A DNA stretch of 36,745 nucleotides, taken from assembly GCA_003105185.1 (NCBI GenBank), contig PQAJ01000142.1:23046-59790 (forward strand), written 5' to 3'. The notes below the pieces were generated by a model. The model did no database searches, was not told where the DNA came from, and saw only the letters and a program-made list of their open reading frames with translations. A program made the position numbers and the translations under genes. The DNA comes from Holophagae bacterium. Lineage in GTDB: Bacteria; Acidobacteriota; Thermoanaerobaculia; Thermoanaerobaculales; Sulfomarinibacteraceae. Positions 10,896 to 18,990 of the stretch are shown in pieces. Numbering within the stretch: the stretch's first letter is position 1; each line of letters begins with the position of its first letter.

Positions 10896-12980
10896 ATGAA
10901 ACGATGGACTCGACGCGGCGCTGCCCTCGTGGCATTCCTCGCGGTGATCTCGGTCTGTGGCGTGGCGGCGGCCAAGCTCATCTACGAGGAGCTGGTGACC
11001 ATCACGCTCGACGACGGCACGTCCGTGGTCCTGGTGATGGATGACTTCGGGGTCCAGAGGCCAGAGCCGTCCGCCGGTGCGTCCGCGGTCAAGCAGGCCA
11101 AGTTCGACTACCTCGACCGGGTCCGCAGGGCGAAGGGGGTCGCGCCGGCGCCGCCGGTCACGGTCGTCCACGGCCCCGCGGCGTCCCAGGTGCAGCAGCA
11201 GCGCTACGCGCTGGCAGAGAAGAGAATGGGGGTCGGCAAGGACCTGGCGGGGATGCGTGACCACTCGAAGGGCAAGATGCTGTGGGCGGGCACCGCCGGT
11301 GCGGAGAAGCATTACTACTACCTGCCGCCGCCGCCTCGGGTAGCGCGGGACGGCGAGGGCCGACCGCAGTTCCTGTTCATGAAGTTCACCTCGGACCGGA
11401 CCGCCGAGCAGGGCGGCGTCACCGGGGGCATCCTGCACTTCCTGTGCGAGTACGGGCTGACGCCCGAGCAGGAGCGGGAGCTCGGCCAGAAGCTCGCCGC
11501 GAAGGTCAAGGGCGCCAAGGTCATGGGCGCGGTGCGCATGGAGCAGGGCACTGGAGACTCAACGTTCCGGATCGTCTCCGGGACCATGTCCGAGGGCGGC
11601 TTTGCACAGCAGATCGTGGGCTCGGGCAAGGCGCCCCTGCTGCCCGGGCAGAAGGTGGCGGCGGCGGCGCGCCTCGACGCGGTGGGCGCGGTGCTGATCG
11701 AGGAGTCACTCAAGCGGCCGACGTCTGATATTTCGGTGGAGTTCGACCTCGCCTACACCTCCTACCTGCCGGCGTTTGACGGCACCATCACCTTCGACTG
11801 GGAGATGTTCCAGGCCCATGTCGACGAGTGGACGCAGGACTACCAGCACACGGCGACGAGGAAGGGCTGGAACTGGGCGAAGGCGCGCTACGACTACGAG
11901 CACGTTTACACCTCCGACGAGCTGCGCGAGCTCTACGACTTCATGTGCGAGCACGAGGCGATCCGGGTCGAGTGGACAGAGAGCATTGTCGACGAACGGC
12001 TCGAGGCGATCCGTGAGGCGTTCTTCCGGTTCATGGAGACCTCGTTCTTCGAGCGCCAGCCGTTCGAGATCCCAGAGGACGAGGAGGAGGACGACGAGCA
12101 GATGACCTCACCGGAGGAGCGGGGCAACCGTTCCCGGTTCGACCGTTTCGTGGCCAAGGGCGAGGAAGCGATGACCAACAAGACGATCAGCATGCGGGTG
12201 ACCCTCCCGGTCAAGGTCGAGCTCGCGCTCTTTGGCAATATCTCGGGGGCGTGGTACCGGGAAGCGCGCCAGGAGTACCCGGAGCTGTTCGCCGAGGTGA
12301 ATGTCGACGATCCGTTCTTCCAGCAGCGCCAGGTGGCCTTCACCCTCGACCTCGATGCGGTCGAGATCTTCGACCAGGCCATCAACTTCGTCACTGTGGA
12401 GGTCCGCAAGCAGCGCGGCGCGGGGCGTGACTTCCACACCTCGTTCACGCTGACCAAGGACGAGATCGCCGCCAACGGCCCAACGCGAACCGTCACCTAC
12501 GCCAAGATGCGCGACGACTCGCCCGAGGTCTTCGACTACCTGGTCCGGTGGAGCCTGCGCGGCGGCGTCGAGTGGCCCGCCGACCCCACGTGGAGCCGCG
12601 GCCAGTGGGAAGGCGTGACGCTGGCCCCGCCAGTGCTGCCCCTCAACGTCGAGGCCGAGGCCGACCTGGCGGAGCTGGAGGAGCTGGGCATCACCAGGGC
12701 CACGGTCGAGGTCCGCTACCGGCAGTTCGGCAAGGACGTCACCGACAGCCGCAGCCTGGCGCTGTCGCCAGCCAAGGGCGAGCCGCTGGCCTCGATGATG
12801 ATCTTTCGTGACCGCAGCGACACCGGCTGGCAGTACCGCACCAACTTCTACCACAAGCGGCTCGGCCGCCAGCAGGGCGGTTGGCAGCGCGGCGGGGAGG
12901 ATGGGTACGTCTACTGCACGGTCCCGGAGGCCCTGCGCCTCGAGGCCGCGGTGGTGGACGCCATCCCTGCCGTGCCCTGA
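10896..12980 (+). CDS. Large exported paralogue C with ~115-aa N-terminal extension
   Basis: MKRWTRRGAALVAFLAVISVCGVAAAKLIYEELVTITLDDG...; HYYYLPPPPRVARDGEGRPQFLFMKFT; FAEVNVDDPFFQQRQVAFTLDLD; GGAGG-type RBS before ATG. Confidence 0.85.
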   Translation: MKRWTRRGAALVAFLAVISVCGVAAAKLIYEELVTITLDDGTSVVLVMDDFGVQRPEPSAGASAVKQAKFDYLDRVRRAKGVAPAPPVTVVHGPAASQVQQQRYALAEKRMGVGKDLAGMRDHSKGKMLWAGTAGAEKHYYYLPPPPRVARDGEGRPQFLFMKFTSDRTAEQGGVTGGILHFLCEYGLTPEQERELGQKLAAKVKGAKVMGAVRMEQGTGDSTFRIVSGTMSEGGFAQQIVGSGKAPLLPGQKVAAAARLDAVGAVLIEESLKRPTSDISVEFDLAYTSYLPAFDGTITFDWEMFQAHVDEWTQDYQHTATRKGWNWAKARYDYEHVYTSDELRELYDFMCEHEAIRVEWTESIVDERLEAIREAFFRFMETSFFERQPFEIPEDEEEDDEQMTSPEERGNRSRFDRFVAKGEEAMTNKTISMRVTLPVKVELALFGNISGAWYREARQEYPELFAEVNVDDPFFQQRQVAFTLDLDAVEIFDQAINFVTVEVRKQRGAGRDFHTSFTLTKDEIAANGPTRTVTYAKMRDDSPEVFDYLVRWSLRGGVEWPADPTWSRGQWEGVTLAPPVLPLNVEAEADLAELEELGITRATVEVRYRQFGKDVTDSRSLALSPAKGEPLASMMIFRDRSDTGWQYRTNFYHKRLGRQQGGWQRGGEDGYVYCTVPEALRLEAAVVDAIPAVP

Positions 12981-12992
12981 TCGGAGGCTGAC

Positions 12993-15438
12993 ATGCGACG
13001 CGCGCTGATCGTCATTGCTGCGGCCGTTCTGGTGGTTGGAACCGCGAGCGCCCAGGAGATCCTGTTCGACCAGGTGGTGGAGGCGGGTGGGTTGAAGTGC
13101 TACCCGGTGCACGGGGATTCGACGAGCTGGTACTACCTGCCGGACCAGCCGCACGTGGCGGTGGATGCCAGTGGCCGGCCGCAGTTTTCGTTCCTGATGT
13201 ACTCGAGCCCTGAGGAGCGGGGGGAGGAGGGGATCACGACGTCGCCCGGGGGCGGTGTGGCGCACATGCTGGTGGCGTACGACGTGCCGCAGGAGATGGT
13301 GAGGCGGGCGCAGAGCGAGCTGCAGCGGCAGAAGCCGGGTGCGGTCTTGAAGGGGCCGGTGGGGTACACGGACGGGACGTTCAGCCTGGTGACGGCGGTG
13401 ACGGATCGGGAGGCAGGACTGCTGCGGCGGGTGGTGGGGGTGGGGAACGCACCGGTGATGTCGGGTCACAGGGCGGCGGTGTCGATGCACCTGACGCCGG
13501 CGGGGGCGATGCTACTGTGGGAGAGCTTTCGGCAGCGGACGCCGGACGTATCGGTGAACTTCGAGATGACGGTTTCGGGGTATCGGAATCCGGTCGAGGC
13601 GGAGATGACGTTCGACTACGAGCGGATTGCCCGGACGATCGAGATCGAGGCGGGGATCGAGGCGAGGTACATCGAGGCCGACGTTGATGTGATGTTGGGG
13701 AAGATGGTGGACAACGGGGCGATCAAGATTGAGTTGAAGGGTGCGCCTCCGGAGCAGTGGGAGGAGGTGCAGAAGCTGGGGTTGGAGCTGGCGAAGCACC
13801 ACTTGTTCGAGGATTTGGGGGCGGCGCCGTTGGATCAGCTGCGGGAGGCGACGCGGAGCCGGGGGACGACTCGGCGGTCGGCGGTGGAGTGGCCGCTGGG
13901 CTGAGACGATCGAGATGGTGACGCTGCCGCCGCCGACCGAGGAGGAAGACAGGCAACGCGCAGAGGAGGCCTTCTATCGGGGGGTCCGTCTCGCACAGGC
14001 AGGGAGATGCAGGGAAGCCCTCGAGCAGTTCGAGGCGTCGTATGAGATTCTGCGAAATCGCGGCTCGATGTGGAACATGGCGCAGTGTAACTACATCCTG
14101 CGAAATTCCGAAGGGATGTTGGCCGCGATTCAGGAGCTGCGCAGTGACTTTCCAGAATATCGGGAGGACGCCGACCTCTTGGAGACCGTCAGGTTGCTGG
14201 AAACTGCGGATCGACCGCGAATGACCACGGAGCAGCGCGAACTGTTGGGACCAACCTGGCACGCGAGGTTTCAGGAGTTTAGGTCTGAGGCGCCAACACC
14301 ACGAGAGGGTCCGGAGGAAACGGGTGCCGAGTCTGAATTGGACTCCTCGGATGGGGCTCCGGAAGCACAGGCCTCGACGGAGGAGTCGCCGAGGTCAGTT
14401 CCGGGCGGAACTCCCACCCCCGCAGGTGGGGAGGCAATCCCGAGCCCGTTCGAGGAGGCTGAGTCGCCGTCGTCATCCGCAATGTCCGAGACCTCGTCGG
14501 AGGCCGCGTCCCAGCAGACGACCGCTGACGGCGAGCGTCCTTCCGCCGCGACGATCGCCACGCCGGCGCACGCGCGGACGCCGACTCCGCGCGGCCCCGC
14601 CAGCAGCCCGAAACCGACGGCAAGTGGCCAGCAGAGCCAGTCCACGTTCGCCATCACGATTGCGTTCCGGTACCGGAAGATCGAGCGGAGCGGGAAGTTC
14701 ACCTTCAGCATGCGGCAGTGGAACCGGGTGGAGCTGCCGGTGCGGTTTGCGGCGAACGTGGGGGACCTCTCGCGGTACATGGACGATGCGCGGATGTTCC
14801 GGCGGGTGAGTCTCGATGACCCGATGTTCAAGCAGCGGGAGATCCCGGTGACGGTGGACGTGGCGAGCGAGGAGGCGTTCGCGGCGATGCTGAACGCGGT
14901 GACGGTGACGCTGCGCAAGCGGCACCAGACGGGGCGGGAGACGGTGGACGAGGTGACGATCCAGCGGGCGGACTTCTCGACTGGGAAGGTGGAGACGCTG
15001 CTCTACGGGTGGGACGGGGACGACGACCGGGAGCGGTGGTTGGACTACGAGCGGCGGGTGCGGTGGAGCTACGTGGGCGGACCGGTGATCGAGGGTGGAT
15101 GGGAGCGGACGAACGCGGGTGCCTTGGTGTTGGAGCCGCCGTTGCGGCCGCGGGAGGTGAGGCTGGAGGCGGATCCGGAGGTGCTGCGGGAGCAGGGGGT
15201 GCGGGACGTGGTGGTGGAGGTGAAGTACCCGGCGGCTGGGGTCGAGCGGACGGCGCACGCGACGGTGCGGCCCGAGGACGAGGTCGGCCGCCAGGTCCTG
15301 ATGCTGTATCAGGATCCGCAGGCGCCGGGGTACAGCTACAGCTTCGACTGGCGGCTGTATGGCGGGCGGCGGGTGTCGGCGGGGCCGTTCGAGGAGACCG
15401 CGGACTACATCTACCTCGACGAGATGCCGAGGGAGTAG
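12993..15438 (+). pseudogene. Large exported paralogue D, interrupted by an apparent 1-nt insertion near 13896
   Basis: ORF 12993-13904 plus the ORF continuing to 15438 in the +1 frame together align end to end with the intact 15487-17955 gene. Copy D reads GTGGCCGCTGGGCTGAGACG where the paralogue reads GTGGCCGTGGGCTGAGACG. Could be a sequencing/assembly error rather than a true pseudogene. Confidence 0.85.
13936..14655 (+). other. Divergent cassette of paralogue D: TPR-like segment plus Ser/Thr/Pro-rich linker
   Basis: RQRAEEAFYRGVRLAQAGRCREALEQFEASYEILRNRGSMWNMAQCNYILRN... then ...PGGTPTPAGGEAIPSPFEEAESPSSSAMSETSSEAASQQTT...; flanked by blocks near-identical to paralogue E. Confidence 0.75.
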
Positions 15439-15486
15439 ACGTCTGGTGTTGAGCAACTGGCTGGTCACCGATTGCGGAGGTTCGAC

Positions 15487-17955
15487 ATGCGGCAGGCGTT
15501 CGTTCTTGTAGCTGCGCTTCTCCTGGTCGCTGGCGCCGGGTTCGGCCAGGAGATCCTGTTTGATCAGGTGGTGGAGGCTGGGGGGTTGAAGTGCTACCCG
15601 GTGCATGGGGACCCGACGAGCTGGTACTACCTGCCGGACCAGCCGCACGTGGCGGAGGATGCGAGCGGGCGGCCGCAGTTCTCGTTCTTGATGTACTCGA
15701 GCCCGGAGGAGCGGGGGGAGGAGGGGATCACGTCGTCGCCCGGGGGCGGGGTGGCGCACCTGCTGGTGGCATACGACGTGCCGCAGGAGATGGTGAGGCG
15801 GGCGCAGAGCGAGCTGCAGCGGCAGAAGCCTGGCGCGGTGCTGAAGGGACCGGTGGGGTACACGGACGGGACGTTCAGCCTGGTGACGGCGGTGACGGAT
15901 CCGGAGGCGGGGCTGCTGCGGCGGGTGTTGGGGGTGGGGAACGCGCCGGTGATGAGTGGACACAAGGCGGCGGTGTCGATGCACCTGACGCCGGCGGGGG
16001 CGATGCTGCTGTGGGAGAGCTTTCGGCAGCGGACGCCGGACGTGTCGGTGGCTTTTGAGATGACGGTGTCTGGGTATCGGAATCCGGTTGAGGCGGAGAT
16101 GACGTTCGACTACGAGCGGATCGCGCGGACGATCGAGATCGAGGCGGGGATCGAGGCGAGGTACATCGAGGCTGACGTTGATGTGATGTTGGGGAAGATG
16201 GTGGACAACGGGGCGATCAAGATCGAGCTGAAGGGTGCGCCGCCGGAGCAGTGGGAATCGGTGCAGAAGCTGGGGTTGGAGCTGGCGAAGAACCACCTGT
16301 TCGAGGACTTGGGGGCGGCGCCGTTGGAGCAGGTGCGGGAGGCGGCGCGGGGGAGCGGGACGACTCGGCGGTCGGCGGTGCAGTGGCCGTGGGCTGAGAC
16401 GATCGAGATGGTGACCCTGCCGCCGCCAACCGACGAGGACGACCGCCAGCGGGCTGACGAGATCCGCAGTCGTGGCCTCCGTTTCTTTGACGTGAGCAGA
16501 TATGGAGAAGCACTGCAGGAGTACGAGAGGGCCTATGCGATCGATCCATCCGACGGCACCGTTTGGATGATGACCCTGTGCCACCTCCTGCTCGGCCAGC
16601 GCGAGCAGGGGTTGCAGCGCCTCGATGAGTACATCGAGCTGGCCGGGGTGGACGGATCGGCCTTCGACGCAGCGCGCCGCGCAATCGAGGATTCGCCCGA
16701 GTCCACGTTCACGTCGGGGGCACAGGCCGATCGATACCGCCGGCGCGAGCTCGTTGACGATCTTATCGACGCCTTCGAGTCGGCGGCTCTCCTGCCTCCC
16801 TCCGGCGACGGGACGGCCGCTGACGAGGATCGAGCTGAGCCGGCAGCGGCGGCCGAGGAGCCAGAGGCAGAGCCGGCCCCTGAGGAGGGCGACGGGGAAA
16901 CCGCGCTGGTAGGGCAGGGGGGCGGGGAGGAGGAGGGCGAGGAGGAGGCCGAGCCGCGGTCGCCGATCCGGACCGAGCTGACGCGGCCAGGTGCGGGCGA
17001 CGCGGACCGCCTCGACCTCCGGGAGGCGCCGGAGGAGGACGCTGGCGAGCCGGAGCTGCAGCGGATCTCGCCGTCGACGCGGGCGCGTCCGAGCAGCGGC
17101 GAGGATGCGGCCCGCAGCGGGACGGCCGGAGCTGCACGCGAGGAAGCTGAGGACGAGCAGGAGCAGGTCCGGGTGACGATCGCGTTCCGGTACCGGAAGA
17201 TCGAGCGCAGTGGGACGTTCACGTTCAGCATGCGGCAGTGGAACCGGGTGGAGCTGCCGGTGCGGTTCGCCGCGAACGTAGGCGACCTTTCGCGGTACAT
17301 GGACGACGCGCGGATGTTCAAGCGGGTGAGCCTGAACGATCCGATGTTCAAGCAGCGGGAGATCCCGGTGACGGTGGACGTGGCGAGCGAGGAGGCGTTT
17401 GCCGCGATGCTGAACGCGGTGACGGTGACGCTGCGCAAGCGGCACCAGAGCGGTCGGGAGACGCTTGACGAGGTGACGATCCAGCGGACGGACTTCTCGT
17501 CGGGGGAGGTCGAGACGCTGCTCTACGGGTGGGATGGTGACGACGATCGGGAACGCTGGTTGGACTACGAGCAGCGGGTGAGGTGGAGCTACGTGGGGGG
17601 GCCGGTGATCGAGGGTGGTTGGGAGCGGACGAACGCGGGGGCGCTGGTGCTCGAGCCGCCGCTGCGGCCGCGCGAGGTGAGGCTGGAGGCGGACCCGGAG
17701 GTTTTGCGGGAGCAGGGTGTGAGGGACGTGGTGGTGGAGGTGAGGTACCCGGCGGCCGGAGTCGAGCGGACGGCGACCGCGACGGTGCGTCCGGAGGACG
17801 AGGTGGGGAGGCAGGTGCTGGTGCTGTACCAGGATCCGCAGGCGCCGGGGTACCGTTACAGCTTTGACTGGCGGATGTACGGAGGCCGGCGGGTGTCGGC
17901 GGGCCCGTTCGAGGACACGGCGGACTACATCTACCTCGACGAGATCCCGCGGTGA
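15487..17955 (+). CDS. Large exported paralogue E, intact
   Basis: MRQAFVLVAALLLVAGAGFGQEILFDQVVEAGGLKCYPVHGDPTSWYYLPDQPHVA...; CGGAGG RBS before ATG 15487; near-identical N- and C-terminal modules to paralogue D. Confidence 0.88.
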   Translation: MRQAFVLVAALLLVAGAGFGQEILFDQVVEAGGLKCYPVHGDPTSWYYLPDQPHVAEDASGRPQFSFLMYSSPEERGEEGITSSPGGGVAHLLVAYDVPQEMVRRAQSELQRQKPGAVLKGPVGYTDGTFSLVTAVTDPEAGLLRRVLGVGNAPVMSGHKAAVSMHLTPAGAMLLWESFRQRTPDVSVAFEMTVSGYRNPVEAEMTFDYERIARTIEIEAGIEARYIEADVDVMLGKMVDNGAIKIELKGAPPEQWESVQKLGLELAKNHLFEDLGAAPLEQVREAARGSGTTRRSAVQWPWAETIEMVTLPPPTDEDDRQRADEIRSRGLRFFDVSRYGEALQEYERAYAIDPSDGTVWMMTLCHLLLGQREQGLQRLDEYIELAGVDGSAFDAARRAIEDSPESTFTSGAQADRYRRRELVDDLIDAFESAALLPPSGDGTAADEDRAEPAAAAEEPEAEPAPEEGDGETALVGQGGGEEEGEEEAEPRSPIRTELTRPGAGDADRLDLREAPEEDAGEPELQRISPSTRARPSSGEDAARSGTAGAAREEAEDEQEQVRVTIAFRYRKIERSGTFTFSMRQWNRVELPVRFAANVGDLSRYMDDARMFKRVSLNDPMFKQREIPVTVDVASEEAFAAMLNAVTVTLRKRHQSGRETLDEVTIQRTDFSSGEVETLLYGWDGDDDRERWLDYEQRVRWSYVGGPVIEGGWERTNAGALVLEPPLRPREVRLEADPEVLREQGVRDVVVEVRYPAAGVERTATATVRPEDEVGRQVLVLYQDPQAPGYRYSFDWRMYGGRRVSAGPFEDTADYIYLDEIPR
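16428..17175 (+). other. Divergent cassette of paralogue E: TPR-like segment plus acidic linker
   Basis: RSRGLRFFDVSRYGEALQEYERAYAIDPSDGTVWMMTLCHLLLGQREQGLQRLDEYIE... then AEEPEAEPAPEEGDGETALVGQGGGEEEGEEEAEPRSP. Confidence 0.75.
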
Positions 17956-17965
17956 GGGGGCAGCC

Positions 17966-18856
17966 ATGGGATCACTTGCCAAACTCAACGTGGCGGTAGT
18001 GCTCGTGGTCGCTCTGTCGCTCGCGATCACCGCAGACGCGTCGCTCGAGGATCGGGGCGAGTTCCTCTTCCGGGAGGGAGTCCGGCTCGCGAGCGATGGG
18101 GACTACCAGGGCGCCCTTGAGCACTTCGAGCGTGCAATGGCGTACACGCCAAGGCTCAACGTCCTCTGGAACATCGCATGCTGCCACGTGGTGCTCGGGA
18201 ACCGGGATCTGGCGGTCGCGTGTCTCGACCGGTACATGGAGCACGACCTGGCCTTTCAGGAGAGCGCCGAGATGCAGGCTGCGGTGGCCGGCGTTGAGGC
18301 CGAGCCTGCGGACATGCCGGATGTTCGCCGGCGAGGGCAGCTCTGGGATCGCATTGCCGTTGCCGGCCAGGCGGTCGAGAAGGGCGAGGCGACGGCTGCC
18401 CCTGCCGAGCTGCGGCTGTACGGCGTCGGCAGCCGCAGCGTGAGCTACAAGACTGGTGGCGACCGCACCAGCCCGGAGGGGCAGCGCGGACGGGAGCTCA
18501 ACAACCAGGCCCTCGAGCTGTACCGCGACCGGGGTCCCGAGGAGGCGCTGCCGACGATGGAGAGGGTGCTGGCCTATGTCGCGAATCCCATCGCGTACCA
18601 CAACATGGCCCAGATTCACTTGAAGCTGGGCCATCGTGACCTCGCTCTGGACTTTCTCGACCTCTTCCAACAGCGGCTGCCACGGCTCCTCGAGAGCGAC
18701 GCCTTCCAGGGACTCATGAGCGACATCGCCGATGCGCCGGTCGTGATGGACGCAGCGACCGCTCAAGGCTTCGTCGATCGCCTTGACCCCGCGTGCGAGT
18801 GGGCACTGTCCCCGACGACACCGATGGTGCGCACGGACAGCGAGCACGGGCCTTAG
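17966..18856 (+). CDS. Exported TPR-repeat protein 1
   Basis: Signal peptide MGSLAKLNVAVVLVVALSLAITADAS; RGEFLFREGVRLASDGDYQGALEHFERAMAYTPRLNVLWNIACCHVVLGNRDLAVACLDRYMEHD. Confidence 0.85.
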   Translation: MGSLAKLNVAVVLVVALSLAITADASLEDRGEFLFREGVRLASDGDYQGALEHFERAMAYTPRLNVLWNIACCHVVLGNRDLAVACLDRYMEHDLAFQESAEMQAAVAGVEAEPADMPDVRRRGQLWDRIAVAGQAVEKGEATAAPAELRLYGVGSRSVSYKTGGDRTSPEGQRGRELNNQALELYRDRGPEEALPTMERVLAYVANPIAYHNMAQIHLKLGHRDLALDFLDLFQQRLPRLLESDAFQGLMSDIADAPVVMDAATAQGFVDRLDPACEWALSPTTPMVRTDSEHGP

Positions 18857-18990
18857 GTGGTCGGCGCCGAGATGCAGGAGCGGGCGAGACTGGTGGTCGC
18901 GTTTGGATGCGGTGTGACGGGCGGACCGGAGTGCCCGAGGGCCCGGCGAAATCGTGGACCTCGCAGGAATCGAGAGGTAAAGGGGGGGCC

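Noticed and set aside
13741-15438. Treating the second half of paralogue D as an independent gene
   Set aside because: No signal peptide or RBS at its start, and it aligns contiguously with the intact paralogue E once one base is removed.
12993-17955. Programmed frameshifting to produce full-length paralogue D
   Set aside because: No obvious slippery heptamer at the junction (GGCCGCTGGGCTGAG) and the intact paralogue differs by simply lacking one base; insertion or sequencing error is more parsimonious.
14473-18030. 1185-aa minus-strand ORF spanning paralogues D and E
   Set aside because: Antisense to two clearly homologous genes; its openness follows from strong G-ending codon bias on the plus strand. 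Translation is low-complexity Arg/His/Pro/Leu with no domain signal.
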